Shown: positions 45,087 to 55,692, counted from the stretch's first letter. The stretch is 64,000 nucleotides of DNA from Gottschalkia purinilytica (GCF_001190785.1 NZ_LGSS01000003.1:248001-312000), one strand, 5' to 3'. The notes: generated by a model from the sequence alone, not told the origin. Made by a program: numbers and translations.

Positions 45087-45100
45087 GGAAATCGTTTTCA
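45087..45100. promoter_or_regulatory. Near-cre (CcpA) site
   Basis: Minus strand TGAAAACGATTTCC differs from the cre consensus TGWAARCGNTWWCA at the end base only. It is between the alpha-glucosidase stop and adeC, so its target would be adeC, or it is fortuitous. Confidence 0.35.
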
Positions 45101-45255
45101 GATGTGATAAAAAAAATTTAAAACTGAAAGGAATTTTAATTACATCTAGTCTATATTGTTCAAGGGTATATATTGTATATATATTTAACGATATTATATA
45201 GCATTTTTTTACATATGTCAATATATTTTGTATTTTTTGTAATATTTTGTATGTA

Positions 45256-47493
45256 TCATCTTGTTTTTAATATAATACTAAATTCTTTTTTATCCAAAGA
45301 AAACTTACTAGATTTATTGTTTCTTAATCCATGAATATGTACATTAAATTTTGGAATAGGATACTTATTTTTTAAAACTTTCGACTTTATAATTACTCTA
45401 TCTTTTTCCTGTCGAATTTTGAACTCTATCTGTGAGTATATTCCCTTTTTATATTTAAAACTAAGTCCATCATCTAAATAAAGATTATATGAATTATTTG
45501 TCCCTAAATAAAAATGTATATCTAATATCTGATAATCTTTCTTTATATATTGACATACTCTATTCATTGGAATTATCGATCCACTCTTTATATATATTGG
45601 AATTATATCTAATGGTGTATCTACCGTTATATATCTTTTTCCTTTTATTTTTCTTTTTGTCCAAAAGCAATACCACTCACCTTTAGGTAGATACACCATT
45701 CTCTTTTTAGTCTTTGGCGAAATTACTGGACAAACTAATATATTTTCTCCAAATAAAAACTGATCGTTTATATTATAAGTATTTTCATCATTTTGATAAT
45801 GATAAAATAAAGGCCTTATAACTGGTTTTCCAGTATTACTACTTTCTTTCATTAAGTTATAAATATAAGTAACTAGCTTATATCTCAACTCTATATATTT
45901 TTTTATTATATTTTTATATTTTTCTCCAAAACACCATGGTTCTTGGTTAACAGTTCCCTTATCGCTATGGTTTCTAAATAAAGGTGTAAAGACTCCTAGC
46001 TGTGTCCATCTAGTAAGTAATTCTCCATTACTATCTTCTAAAAATCCCCCAACATCACTTCCAATAAATGAATATCCACTAATACCTAAATTCAAATACA
46101 TAGGTATACTATACTGTAGATTTTCCCATGTACTAGCATTATCTCCTGTCCATAATGCTGAATATCGTTGACTTCCTGCAAAAGCAGCTCTTGTAAGAAT
46201 GAATGACCTTTTATCAGGATTTATATTTCTTATCCCTTCATATGTAGCCATGGATTGTAATAGTCCATATATATTATGTATTTCATCGTGAGTTTTTTTA
46301 TCGTCTTTATCATCTAAATGAACTGTATCTATTGGAATTGTTTTAGATTTTGTAGAAAAATCAGCGGGTTCATTCATATCATTCCATATGCCTTCTATTC
46401 CCAAATCTATAAATTCTTTATGTAGCTCTCCCCACCATTTTCTAACATTTTCTCTTAAAAAGTCTGGAAAAACAGAATCTCCTCCCCATACTTTTCCGAT
46501 ATATACTTCTCCCAAAGAATCTTTTATGAAAAATTCTTGTTCTTTGCCCTGTTTATATACATGATAGTTTTCCTCTACTTTTATTCCAGGATCTATTATT
46601 ACAGTTAACTTATAATTCATTTTCTTTAAACTTATCATCATATCTCTAAATTCACAGAATTTTTCACTATCAATAGTAAATACTTTATAATCTTTCATAT
46701 AGTCGATATCTAAGTATAAGACATCACAAGGTATCTTTTCTTTTCTCATTTTTTTTGCTACATACATTAGCTCGTCTTTATTACTATAGCTATATCTACT
46801 CTGATGATATCCAAGAAAATCTTTTCTTGGTAACGTATTTGTTCCTGTTAAAAAACAATATCCTTCTATAACTTTTTGTATATTGTTATCATATATAAAA
46901 TAGTAATCTATATCCCCACCTTCTGCACTAAATGTTAGCTCATCTTCTTTATTTTTACCAAAGTCAAAAAAAGTTTTGTATGTATTATCAAAATAAACTC
47001 CATAACATTTATCTTTGTCTAATCCAATATAAAATGGTATAGATGTATGATATTCTTTTATTGCTGAATTATGAATACCATACTTTCCTAAAACATCTGT
47101 ATTCCAGTTAGAAGTTTTAGTCCCTTTTAAGTTTATATGCCCGTACTTTTCACCCATGCCATAAAAACCTTTTTCCCAAGAAATACTTTTTATAATTTTA
47201 TTTTGATTAGTATATATATCTTTATCACTGCTTATTATATTTCCTAATTTATCACATATAGAAACTTTAAGTGTCTTTTTATGTATTTTTATCTTAAAAC
47301 TATTTGTAGTTATTGTATTGTTTGTATGTTTAGAATCTATTTTTACAGGACTTCTTATTAGTGCATAAGATGAATTTCTTAAATCTATAGTTTTACTATA
47401 TGTAAATCTCACTATATTATCTTTGTAAAAATTTATATGCAAAAATAAATCATCATTTTTCATAAAGTAACCATTATTTATTGGAGTTATCAT
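45256..47493 (-). CDS. Glycoside hydrolase family 31 alpha-glucosidase
   Basis: 745 residues. The catalytic nucleophile is in GIWNDMNEPADFS (Asp near 372), the acid/base region in SALWTGDNASTWENL (about 450), and the N-terminal galactose-mutarotase-like fold with EKGFYGMGEKYGHINLKG is present. No signal peptide, so it acts on imported maltose, isomaltose or related oligosaccharides. It is 75 nt downstream of a ROK-type glucokinase, which would phosphorylate released glucose. ATG after GAGGTGAT. Confidence 0.94.
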   Translation of the reverse strand: MITPINNGYFMKNDDLFLHINFYKDNIVRFTYSKTIDLRNSSYALIRSPVKIDSKHTNNTITTNSFKIKIHKKTLKVSICDKLGNIISSDKDIYTNQNKIIKSISWEKGFYGMGEKYGHINLKGTKTSNWNTDVLGKYGIHNSAIKEYHTSIPFYIGLDKDKCYGVYFDNTYKTFFDFGKNKEDELTFSAEGGDIDYYFIYDNNIQKVIEGYCFLTGTNTLPRKDFLGYHQSRYSYSNKDELMYVAKKMRKEKIPCDVLYLDIDYMKDYKVFTIDSEKFCEFRDMMISLKKMNYKLTVIIDPGIKVEENYHVYKQGKEQEFFIKDSLGEVYIGKVWGGDSVFPDFLRENVRKWWGELHKEFIDLGIEGIWNDMNEPADFSTKSKTIPIDTVHLDDKDDKKTHDEIHNIYGLLQSMATYEGIRNINPDKRSFILTRAAFAGSQRYSALWTGDNASTWENLQYSIPMYLNLGISGYSFIGSDVGGFLEDSNGELLTRWTQLGVFTPLFRNHSDKGTVNQEPWCFGEKYKNIIKKYIELRYKLVTYIYNLMKESSNTGKPVIRPLFYHYQNDENTYNINDQFLFGENILVCPVISPKTKKRMVYLPKGEWYCFWTKRKIKGKRYITVDTPLDIIPIYIKSGSIIPMNRVCQYIKKDYQILDIHFYLGTNNSYNLYLDDGLSFKYKKGIYSQIEFKIRQEKDRVIIKSKVLKNKYPIPKFNVHIHGLRNNKSSKFSLDKKEFSIILKTR

Positions 47494-47568
47494 AATAATA
47501 TCACCTCTAACTTATTTACACTGAATATAAAATATAAAACTATATTTATAAATATTATCTATATTAAA

Positions 47569-48480
47569 CTATTCATCACTTGAAATATTTTCAAACACGA
47601 GCTTTCCTCCACCTATCACTCCTGAGTTATTGAGATGTCTTGCTGTAACTATAGTAGTTCCTTTAGTAATATTACAATTGTTATTATAATAATCTATCAT
47701 GGGTTTCCACCAATGATCCCTGGAGTGTACTAATCCTCCACCTATTATTATTTTATCGGGATCTATCATGTTTTTTATGGTTATAATTAATATAGCTAGA
47801 TTTTCTATGAATTCAGAAATTGTTTCTTTTACAGTTTGTTCTCCCTTAGAACATCTATTAAATATTTCTTTAGAACTTAAATATATACCCGTCTTCTCAT
47901 AATATGTTTTTTCTATTCCTCTTCCTGACACATATTGTTCCGTACATCCTTTTTGTCCACATTTACACTCTCTTCCATTAGGATATAGTATTGTATGGCC
48001 TATCTCTCCACATCTCCAATCACTTCCATGAAGTATATCATCTTTTACATATATACTCCCTCCTAGTCCTGTACCCAAAGTTAAAACAACAAATGCATCT
48101 GTATTTTGCCCTTCTCCTATCCATCTTTCACAGAGTCCAACTAAGTTTGCATCATTTTCTATGAATATAGGCAAATCAAAAAAGCTGTTAAGTTCTGTTC
48201 TTAAATTAACTCCACTCCAGTTATACATATTCCCTTCTAAAATTTCTATTTTTCCTTTTTCTATATTAATAGCACCTGGAGAACCTATTCCTATACCTAC
48301 TACTTTCTTTTCATTTCTAATTAAATTTTCTATTATTTCTCTTACTTTTTTCAAAACCATATTTCTTCCTTTGTTAGCATCTGTATCTAATATTATGCTT
48401 TTTAATATATTTCCTTCTTCATCTATAATTCCACCTTTTATTTTTGTCCCTCCTATATCTATTCCTATAGCTTTTCTCAA
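47569..48480 (-). CDS. ROK-family glucokinase
   Basis: 303 residues. ATP-binding GIDIGGTKIKGGIIDEEG at the start, catalytic Asp in FIENDANLVGLCE, LTLGTGLGGSIYV, and the ROK zinc motif HTILYPNGRECKCGQKGCTEQYVSG. No N-terminal DNA-binding domain, so an enzyme rather than a NagC-like repressor. Probably phosphorylates glucose from the downstream alpha-glucosidase. TTG start after GGGG. Confidence 0.92.
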   Translation of the reverse strand: MRKAIGIDIGGTKIKGGIIDEEGNILKSIILDTDANKGRNMVLKKVREIIENLIRNEKKVVGIGIGSPGAINIEKGKIEILEGNMYNWSGVNLRTELNSFFDLPIFIENDANLVGLCERWIGEGQNTDAFVVLTLGTGLGGSIYVKDDILHGSDWRCGEIGHTILYPNGRECKCGQKGCTEQYVSGRGIEKTYYEKTGIYLSSKEIFNRCSKGEQTVKETISEFIENLAILIITIKNMIDPDKIIIGGGLVHSRDHWWKPMIDYYNNNCNITKGTTIVTARHLNNSGVIGGGKLVFENISSDE

Positions 48481-48564
48481 AACCTCAACCCCTTAAGCAA
48501 TTTCCTTATTTTAATTATTATTATTTACATAGAAAGATTATTCTTTTATAGAAAGATATAAATA

Positions 48565-48600
48565 AAAAGAAAGTTCTAATAATATTAGAACTTTCTTTTT
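48565..48600 (-). terminator. Terminator of the pot operon
   Basis: Stem AAAAGAAAGTTCTAAT paired with ATTAGAACTTTCTTTT and a T tail on the minus strand, 10 nt after potD. Confidence 0.85.
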
Positions 48601-48610
48601 TATAATTATT

Positions 48611-49663
48611 TTATTTTGATTTTACTTCTGTCCAAATTGTGTCATATAGCTTTATTGAATCTCCTAAATCTCTAAATACTTCACTATTTTTCATAAGTTC
48701 TTCATTTGGATATAGTGCTTTATTTTTTACAAGTTTAGGATCTAATTTTTTCATAGTTTCTTTATTTGGTGTAGAATATCCCACATATTCTGCATTCTTT
48801 TGAGCTATTTCTGGTCTACATAAAAAGTTAATAAATAATTCAGCTTCTTTTTTATGTTTACTTGTTTTAGGTATTACTACACTGTCAAACCAGTAATTTG
48901 TTCCTTCTTTTGGTATAGCATAAGCTAAATTTTCATTTTCAGACATAGTGTATACTGCATCACCTGACCATACAACTGACATTGCGGCCTCTTCACCTAT
49001 CATCATGTCTTTACCTTCATCTCCAACATACGAAAGAACTAATGGTTTTTGTTTCATAAGCTCACTTTTAGCTTCTTCTAGTTGTTTTGGATCAGTAGAA
49101 TTCATTGAGTATCCTAATTTTTTAAGAGCTACACCTATAGAATCCCTCTGACTATCTATCATTAGTATTTTTCCTTTATATTTAGAATCCCATAGTATAT
49201 TCCAACTATCTACAGGTTCTTTCACCATAGTTTTATTATATAATATCCCAACTGTTCCCCAGAAGTATGGTACAGAATATTCACTAGTAGGATCAAAATC
49301 TAGTTTTTTAAGATTATCTGATATATATTTATAGTTTTCTATATTGTTATAGTCTATTTTTTGTAATAAACCTTCCTTTATCATTTTTTCTATCATGTAA
49401 TCCGAAGGAAAAGCTACATCATAACTTGTTCCACCTGATTTTATTTTTATATACATTTCTTCATTCGTAGCAAAATTATCATAAATAACTTTAATTCCGT
49501 ACTCTTTTTCAAATTCCTCTAAAACTGATTCATCAATATAGTCTCCCCAGTTATATACATTTAAAACTTTTTTGTTGTTATTCTTAGAACCACAACCAGT
49601 ACCAACCATTCCTATGGATATTATCAAAACAAAAGTTACTAAAAGTTTTAAAACTCTTTTCAT
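48611..49663 (-). CDS. potD: Spermidine/putrescine-binding lipoprotein
   Basis: About 350 residues. A type II signal (LLVTFVLIISIGMVGTGC) ends in a lipobox Cys near residue 24. The mature part starts KKVLNVYNWGDYIDESVLEEF, the well-known PotD/PotF N-terminus, with SGGTSYDVAFPSDYMIEKM and AVYTMSENENLAYAIPKEG as polyamine-pocket segments. It captures polyamines outside the membrane for PotABC. Two ATGs are possible; the one at 49675 touches AGGAGG, so 49663 is preferred. Confidence 0.93.
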   Translation of the reverse strand: MKRVLKLLVTFVLIISIGMVGTGCGSKNNNKKVLNVYNWGDYIDESVLEEFEKEYGIKVIYDNFATNEEMYIKIKSGGTSYDVAFPSDYMIEKMIKEGLLQKIDYNNIENYKYISDNLKKLDFDPTSEYSVPYFWGTVGILYNKTMVKEPVDSWNILWDSKYKGKILMIDSQRDSIGVALKKLGYSMNSTDPKQLEEAKSELMKQKPLVLSYVGDEGKDMMIGEEAAMSVVWSGDAVYTMSENENLAYAIPKEGTNYWFDSVVIPKTSKHKKEAELFINFLCRPEIAQKNAEYVGYSTPNKETMKKLDPKLVKNKALYPNEELMKNSEVFRDLGDSIKLYDTIWTEVKSK

Positions 49664-49683
49664 TTTACCTATCATCCTCCTTT

Positions 49684-50463
49684 TTATTTTTTCTTAGCTT
49701 CTTTCAAAGATTTCTTATTTATAAGTAATAGTAATATTAATACACTTAAAAACATTATTGTAGAAAGAGCATTAATTGTAGGCTTTATACCTCTTCTAGC
49801 CATAGAAAATATTGTTATTGAAAGGTTAGATACACCTGAACCTGCAGTAAAGAAACTAATAACAAAATCATCTATAGACAATGTAAAAGCAATTAAAGCT
49901 CCTGAAATGACACCTGGCATTATTTCTGGTAATACTACCTTTCTGAAGGCATAAAAAGGCGTTGCTCCTAAATCCATAGCAGCTTCTGATAAATATTTAT
50001 TTAATTGTCTTAGTTTTGGTAAAACAGCTAAAACAACATATGGTATATTAAATGTAATATGTGCTAAAAGCATACTTAAAAATCCTAGCTCTAAATTCAT
50101 GAACATGAATAAAGTCATAAGAGCAACTCCAGTTACTATATCTGGATTTAAAACTGGCAAATAATTTATATTCATAATTATTTGTTTACTTATAGGCTTC
50201 ATTTTATGTATGCCTATAGCAGCTAATGTTCCTATAATAGTAGCAACTATTGAAGATATAATAGCAATTGCTATTGTATAATATAGTGATGTCATTATTT
50301 TTTCATCTTTAAATAATTCTGAATACCACTTAAGGGTGAATCCTCCCCAGCTTCCTCTTGATTTTGATTCATTAAATGAATATATTATTAAAATACCTAT
50401 AGGGGCATATAGAAAAATAAAAAGTAAAGCTGTATAAATTCTTTTTATGGCCTTTTCTACCAT
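49684..50463 (-). CDS. potC: Spermidine/putrescine ABC permease PotC
   Basis: 259 residues, six membrane segments, with the EAA loop EAAMDLGATPFYAFRKVVLPEIMPGVISG near 165-195. LFIFLYAPIGILIIYSFNES at the N-terminus is characteristic of PotC. It overlaps potB by 7 nt. Confidence 0.93.
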   Translation of the reverse strand: MVEKAIKRIYTALLFIFLYAPIGILIIYSFNESKSRGSWGGFTLKWYSELFKDEKIMTSLYYTIAIAIISSIVATIIGTLAAIGIHKMKPISKQIIMNINYLPVLNPDIVTGVALMTLFMFMNLELGFLSMLLAHITFNIPYVVLAVLPKLRQLNKYLSEAAMDLGATPFYAFRKVVLPEIMPGVISGALIAFTLSIDDFVISFFTAGSGVSNLSITIFSMARRGIKPTINALSTIMFLSVLILLLLINKKSLKEAKKK

Positions 50464-51296
50464 AATCCACCGCCCCCTTCTTTATCTTTATCATATTTTG
50501 CTGTAAAAGCCATAAATATTAGTATTATTATCATCATAATAATTGATATTGCTGAACCAAAACTCCAGTCATCTACTTTTAGGAATTGTTGTTCTATAAG
50601 ATTACCTATGAGACTATATTTTCCACCACCAAGTAAATTTGAAATAACAAAAGTACTTACCGCTGGCATGAATACCATAGTGATTCCTGATATTACTCCT
50701 GGTAAGCTAAGTGGAAATATAATTCTCATAAATGTTTTAAATTTACTTGCACCTAGATCATATGAAGCCTCTATAAGACTTTCATCTAGTTTTATCAATA
50801 CTGAATATATAGGCAATATCATAAATGGTATAAAGTTATATATCATACCTAACAAAACTGCTCCATCATTATACATTAAATTTAATGTGGGCAGTCCAAT
50901 AGTTTGTAAAAATCTATTTATAACTCCGTTTCTTCCTAATAAAGTCATCCAAGCATAAGTTCTTAGTAAAAAATTCATCCACATGGGTAATACAAATAGT
51001 AAAGATACTATATTTCTTTTTCTAGGTTCCATCCTTGATAAAATCATAGCCATAGGATATCCAAGTAATAAGCATATAATAGTAGAAAGTCCTGCAAGAG
51101 TTAATGAACGTTTAAATACATCTAAATAAATAGGTTGTAAGAATCTTTTAAAGTTATCAAGTGTAAATTGGATTTCACCAAGCTTGTATAATCTTCCATC
51201 TGTTAAGCTCAAAAATAGTACCAACAATATAGGTATAAGAGTAAATATAATCATCCATAGTACATATGGATATGATATCCAAGTTCTTTTTTTCAT
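50457..51296 (-). CDS. potB: Spermidine/putrescine ABC permease PotB
   Basis: 279 residues, six membrane segments. EAA loop EASYDLGASKFKTFMRIIFPLSLPGVISG and LFVLPMWMNFLLRTYAWMTLL mark PotB. Its start overlaps the last base of potA, and it feeds directly into potC. Confidence 0.93.
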   Translation of the reverse strand: MKKRTWISYPYVLWMIIFTLIPILLVLFLSLTDGRLYKLGEIQFTLDNFKRFLQPIYLDVFKRSLTLAGLSTIICLLLGYPMAMILSRMEPRKRNIVSLLFVLPMWMNFLLRTYAWMTLLGRNGVINRFLQTIGLPTLNLMYNDGAVLLGMIYNFIPFMILPIYSVLIKLDESLIEASYDLGASKFKTFMRIIFPLSLPGVISGITMVFMPAVSTFVISNLLGGGKYSLIGNLIEQQFLKVDDWSFGSAISIIMMIIILIFMAFTAKYDKDKEGGGGLW

Positions 51297-52342
51297 TATT
51301 CAATCACCTTTTTCATAATGTGAATACTCTCTGGTGAAAAGTTCATACCTATTTCTGCTCCCACTGGTTCCATATCAGTACTATGAATCATCCATTCTCT
51401 TTCCTTTTCTTGTACTATCATTTCATAATGAACACCTTTAAAGGTAACTGATTTAACAGTACCCTTTAACATTCCATCTTCTTTCTCTACTATTTTTATA
51501 TCTTCAGGTCTTATAATAACATCTATATTTTCATTATCTTCAAATCCTTTATCCACACATTTAAACTTGGTTTCAGCAAATTCTACTAGATAATCTTCCA
51601 TCATAATTCCATCTACTATATTACTTTCTCCAATAAAACTTGCTACAAAAGCATTTTTAGGTTCATTATATATATCTACTGGAGTTCCTATCTGTTGTAT
51701 TTTACCCTTATCCATTACAACTACAGTATCAGACATACTTAATGCCTCTTCTTGGTCATGAGTTACATATATAAATGTTATTCCAACTCTTTTTTGCATG
51801 TTTTTTAGTTCTACTTGCATTTCTTTTCTAAGCTTTAAATCCAATGCACCTAACGGTTCATCTAATAAAAGTACTTTAGGTTCATTAACAAGAGCTCTTG
51901 CTATAGCAATTCTCTGTTGTTGTCCACCACTTAATGATGTTATAGCTCTATTTTCAAATCCACTTAAATTAACTAACTTAAGGATGTTCTTTACTTTTTC
52001 TTTTATTTCTTCTTTTCCAAGTTTTTTGATTTTTAGTCCAAATGCTATATTTTCAAATACATCTAAGTGTGGAAATAAAGCATACTTTTGAAAAACAGTA
52101 TTTATTTGCCTCTCATATGGAGGAATATTATTTATCATTTTATTTTCAAATATAACATCACCAGATGTGGGCTGTTCAAATCCTCCTATTATTCTAAGAG
52201 TAGTTGTCTTACCACATCCACTAGGTCCTAGAAGTGTAAGAAATTCGTTCTTTCTTATATAAAGATTTATATCTTGAAGAACATCTAAATCGTCGTATGT
52301 TTTTGAAATATTTTTTAAGTCTATTATTATATTTTTTTCCAT
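51296..52342 (-). CDS. potA: Spermidine/putrescine ABC ATPase PotA
   Basis: 348 residues from the ATG at 52342, which has GGGGG about nine bases upstream; an in-frame TTG at 52357 overlaps that site. Walker [11 protein letters not shown]-loop [21 protein letters not shown], signature [15 protein letters not shown], Walker [13 protein letters not shown] and the C-terminal TOBE domain (IIRPEDIKI) are complete. Confidence 0.95.
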   Translation of the reverse strand: MEKNIIIDLKNISKTYDDLDVLQDINLYIRKNEFLTLLGPSGCGKTTTLRIIGGFEQPTSGDVIFENKMINNIPPYERQINTVFQKYALFPHLDVFENIAFGLKIKKLGKEEIKEKVKNILKLVNLSGFENRAITSLSGGQQQRIAIARALVNEPKVLLLDEPLGALDLKLRKEMQVELKNMQKRVGITFIYVTHDQEEALSMSDTVVVMDKGKIQQIGTPVDIYNEPKNAFVASFIGESNIVDGIMMEDYLVEFAETKFKCVDKGFEDNENIDVIIRPEDIKIVEKEDGMLKGTVKSVTFKGVHYEMIVQEKEREWMIHSTDMEPVGAEIGMNFSPESIHIMKKVIE

Positions 52343-52361
52343 AATAAATACCCCCAATCTT

Positions 52362-52901
52362 CTAAAAACTTGGTGGTGTACTCACCCAAAGTAATTTTGC
52401 TTTTTTCTTTCCTATATTTTCTATATAGTGATTAGAATGCGCCTTAAAGTAAAAGCTATCTCCTTTTTTTGCTTTATATCTCTGTTTTCCTATATGCACA
52501 ATTATAATTCCTGAAAGTACATATCCAAACTCTTCTCCTTCATGAGGATAATCTTCTTTAGTTTTTCCTCCCTCTTCAAGCTCTACGAGTATTGGTTCCA
52601 TAAGATTTTTCTGAGCGTTAGGAATAAGCCATTGAAGGTTAAATTTTAATTCTTCATTTTCTGTTTCAAATACATCATCTCTACTAAACACTATTTTTTC
52701 TTCTTCCATTTCATTGAAAAAGTCTCTTAAATTAGTTCCTAATCCATCTAATATATCTACTAATGTAGCTATCGAAGGAGATGTCAAATCTCTTTCCAAT
52801 TGTGATATAAACCCTTTAGTAAGTTCACATCTATTTGCAAGCTCTTCTTGAGTTAATGAGCTCTTAACTCTAAGACGCCTAATTTTTTCTCCGATTTTCA
52901 C
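52362..52901 (-). CDS. XRE-cupin regulator, PuuR-like
   Basis: About 179 residues from GTG 52901 (AAGGGTG six bases upstream; the frame opens earlier at a TTG). N-terminal HTH_3: [36 protein letters not shown]-terminal cupin: [26 protein letters not shown] and [13 protein letters not shown]. This architecture next to potABCD is the polyamine-responsive PuuR-type repressor. It heads the operon, 19 nt before potA. Confidence 0.9.
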   Translation of the reverse strand: MKIGEKIRRLRVKSSLTQEELANRCELTKGFISQLERDLTSPSIATLVDILDGLGTNLRDFFNEMEEEKIVFSRDDVFETENEELKFNLQWLIPNAQKNLMEPILVELEEGGKTKEDYPHEGEEFGYVLSGIIIVHIGKQRYKAKKGDSFYFKAHSNHYIENIGKKKAKLLWVSTPPSF

Positions 52902-53028
52902 GAATATCACCCTTGCTTTTATAATCAAGTATATTAAACTTTTGGTTTATAATTACTAAACAAAATTGCAAATATATTATAATCATACCATAATAAAAAA
53001 GTCAACAATAATTTCAAAAGTAAAATAA

Positions 53029-53052
53029 AAAAATGCATTATAATGCATTTTT
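53029..53052 (-). terminator. Terminator of the znu operon
   Basis: Perfect 12-bp palindrome AAAAATGCATTA/TAATGCATTTTT followed by T residues on the minus strand. Confidence 0.8.
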
Positions 53053-53104
53053 CTATTTTATTTTTAAATTAATTTTAAAACTATTTAGATTATTAATTTA
53101 AAAT

Positions 53105-53932
53105 CTATATTTTAACATCTCTTTTATTAAATATTTTCAAACCATTTTTTGCTATCATAACTATTACTAAGATAATAAGCGAAGCCATTACTATTGCTCC
53201 TCCAGGAGATAAGTCTAAATAAAATGAAGTTATAAGTCCTGAAATAACAGAAATCAATCCAAAAATATTAGATAGTAATAAAGCACTTTTAAAACTTCTA
53301 GCTAATTGTAGGCTTGTAGCAACGGGAAGTACCATAAGAGACGATACTAACAATATTCCTACTATTCTCATTGAAACAGTTACAGTAAGAGCAACTAATA
53401 TTGAAAAATATATATTTATAGACTTAACCTTGAGTCCTGATAATTTTGCATGTTCTTCATCAAATGTAGTATAAAACAAACTTCTATATAGTATAACTAT
53501 TGAAGCTATTATAATAAGTCCAAGTAAAATAACTATGTATAAATCTTCATTAGTAACAAGTGAAATACTTCCAAACAAATAGCCCATTATGCCACTTGTT
53601 TTCCCTTCATATAAGTTAATAAGAATACTTGCGACTCCTATTCCTGCAGCTAGAACTATAGATAAAGATATTTCCGCATATTTTTCATATTCTCGCCTTA
53701 ACTTCTCTATTCCTAAAGAAGCTACTATGGATATTGCTATAGCTGTATAAACTGGATATATATCTAATACCATTCCAGTAGCTACTCCTGCTAATGCTAC
53801 ATGAGATAGTGTATCTCCTACCATAGAAAATCTTTTAAGTACTAGAAAAAGTCCTATAGTGGAACAAATTAAAGACACTACTACCCCTATAATTAAAGCT
53901 CTTTGCATAAAATCATAATTTAACATAGTCAT
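53105..53932 (-). CDS. znuB: Zinc/manganese ABC permease
   Basis: 275 residues, about eight membrane segments, ABC-3 family: MVGDTLSHVALAGVATGMVL, SLSIVLAAGIGVASILI and VGILLVSSLMVLPVATSLQ. Last gene of the znuACB operon; starts 14 nt after znuC. Two ATGs (53932 and 53926) are both possible. Confidence 0.92.
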   Translation of the reverse strand: MTMLNYDFMQRALIIGVVVSLICSTIGLFLVLKRFSMVGDTLSHVALAGVATGMVLDIYPVYTAIAISIVASLGIEKLRREYEKYAEISLSIVLAAGIGVASILINLYEGKTSGIMGYLFGSISLVTNEDLYIVILLGLIIIASIVILYRSLFYTTFDEEHAKLSGLKVKSINIYFSILVALTVTVSMRIVGILLVSSLMVLPVATSLQLARSFKSALLLSNIFGLISVISGLITSFYLDLSPGGAIVMASLIILVIVMIAKNGLKIFNKRDVKI

Positions 53933-53946
53933 ATCCCCATCACCTA

Positions 53947-54696
53947 CTATTTATAATTACCTAACTTATTCATATCATTTTCTATTATTTCTCTTAAGTA
54001 CTTGCTCTTTGCAAAGTTTTTAGCATCATAAAAGTAAATTTGCCCATCGTTTAAACAAGCTACTTTATTAGCTTTTTCTGATATTTCCCCTACATCATGT
54101 GTAACCATAACTAATGTTATTCCCATTTCTTTGTTCAGTTTTTCCATTAATCTATAGAAGCTACCTTGGGACTTTATATCTACTCCAACTAAAGGTTCAT
54201 CCATAAATATTATTTTAGGATTACTTATTAACAATCTGGCTATAAATACTCTCTGTTGTTGTCCCCCAGATAAACTACCTATAAGTCTATCCTTATATTC
54301 TTCCATATCAACTATCTTTAAAACTTCATATATTTTTTTCTTATGTTTTTTATTTAAAAACTTTAAAAACCCCATTTGAGAGTGAAGATTAGCTCCAATT
54401 ACTTCTTCTACAGTAGCTGGAAACTTAGAGTTGAATGATCTCACTTGCTGAGATAAGTAACCTATGTTATGCCAACTATTGAAGTTATTTATGCTCTTAT
54501 TAAATATCTTTATTTCTCCACTGTCTGGTTTTAAAAGTCCTAACATAAGCTTTAATAGAGTACTTTTTGCGGAACCATTACTTCCTATTATTCCTATATA
54601 GTCACCTTTATATATTTTTAAGTTTATATTTTTTAACACTTGATTATTATCATAACTAAAATTCAAATTTTTTATATCTACTATAATGTCTGACAT
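53947..54696 (-). CDS. znuC: Zinc/manganese ABC ATPase
   Basis: 249 residues. Walker A GSNGSAKSTLLKLMLGL has Ala where most have Gly (GxAKS), signature [15 protein letters not shown], Walker B IIFMDEPLVGVD and H-loop VTHDVGEI. Between znuA and znuB with 1-14 nt gaps. The SAKS loop variant is known in this subfamily. Confidence 0.93.
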   Translation of the reverse strand: MSDIIVDIKNLNFSYDNNQVLKNINLKIYKGDYIGIIGSNGSAKSTLLKLMLGLLKPDSGEIKIFNKSINNFNSWHNIGYLSQQVRSFNSKFPATVEEVIGANLHSQMGFLKFLNKKHKKKIYEVLKIVDMEEYKDRLIGSLSGGQQQRVFIARLLISNPKIIFMDEPLVGVDIKSQGSFYRLMEKLNKEMGITLVMVTHDVGEISEKANKVACLNDGQIYFYDAKNFAKSKYLREIIENDMNKLGNYK

Positions 54697-54697
54697 C

Positions 54698-55666
54698 TTA
54701 ATCCACCAACACTTTCTTTAAGTTGTTTAAGTTCTCCTCCATTATATCTATATAATCTATTCCTTTCTTTTCTTGTTCTTTTGTAAGTCCTTCTATTGGA
54801 TTTAGTGTAAGAACTTTTAAATTAGCTTCCTTTGATATCATTTCAACTGATTTAGGATTAGCAAGAACCTCAAGAAAAATATATTCTATATCTTCTTTTT
54901 TAGCTATATCTATTAAATTAGCAAGTGTCTTTGGACTAGGTTCAGCATAAGGCGTTATACCTGTAACTGAAATCTGTTTAATATTGTATCTATTTACTAG
55001 ATATCCAAAAGCAGAATGTGATACTAGTATAGTATCTTTTTTCTTATCTTTTAAAGTATTATTATACTTTTCATCCAACCCTTTCAGTTTCTCAGACAAC
55101 TCTTTATAATTTTTTTCATAAAAATCTTTATTTTTCTTATCTATACTTATTAATGCTTCCTTTATTTGCTTACCGATCTCGTTCATATTTAATGGATTAA
55201 GCCAAATATGTGGATCTACCCCATCATGACTATGTCCATCTTTATGATTATGTTTTTCGTCATTCTCATGTTTATGATTTTCCTCTTCTTTTGAGTCTAA
55301 TAAATCTACATACTCACTTGCATTTATAGTCTTTACTCCTTTATCTTTAACATTGTTAGCAGTTTTTTCTCCCCAACTTTCCATTCCTGCTCCATTAAAA
55401 ATAAATAAATCAGACTCACCTATTTTACCTGTTTGTCTTAATGATAACTCATAGTCATGAACCTCAACACCTGCTGGAACAATAGTATGTAAATCAACTT
55501 TATCTTTACCTATTTCCTTTGTAAGATAACTTAAAGGATATATACTTGCATAAATCTTCACTTTTGAGTTTTTATTTTCCGATACATTCTTTGAAGATTT
55601 TTGAACTGAACAACCACTAGCTGCCATTAACATTATAGTGAATAATATGAGTAGTTTTCTTTTCAT
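54698..55666 (-). CDS. znuA: Zinc-binding lipoprotein
   Basis: 322 residues. Lipoprotein signal ending MAASGC (Cys near 19). Metal ligands: VEVHDYELS (His), the His-rich loop HKHENDEKHNHKDGHSHDG near 140, VDPHIWLNPLN and HSAFGYLVNRY. A loop with many His favours zinc over manganese. It delivers metal to ZnuBC. AGGAGG site, ATG start. Regulation by Zur or Fur is likely but no clear box is seen. Confidence 0.93.
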   Translation of the reverse strand: MKRKLLILFTIMLMAASGCSVQKSSKNVSENKNSKVKIYASIYPLSYLTKEIGKDKVDLHTIVPAGVEVHDYELSLRQTGKIGESDLFIFNGAGMESWGEKTANNVKDKGVKTINASEYVDLLDSKEEENHKHENDEKHNHKDGHSHDGVDPHIWLNPLNMNEIGKQIKEALISIDKKNKDFYEKNYKELSEKLKGLDEKYNNTLKDKKKDTILVSHSAFGYLVNRYNIKQISVTGITPYAEPSPKTLANLIDIAKKEDIEYIFLEVLANPKSVEMISKEANLKVLTLNPIEGLTKEQEKKGIDYIDIMEENLNNLKKVLVD

Positions 55667-55692
55667 AATATTCCTCCTTGTATAATAATTAA

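Larger units (their letters stand above)
44865..45255. other. Intergenic, 391 nt, leader region of adeC
   Basis: Contains the hairpin at 44934-44977 and a near-cre at 45087-45100. A minus-strand patch CCTCATATAAT resembles the start of a purine riboswitch, but the GTTTCTAC core is absent. No ORF. Confidence 0.5.
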
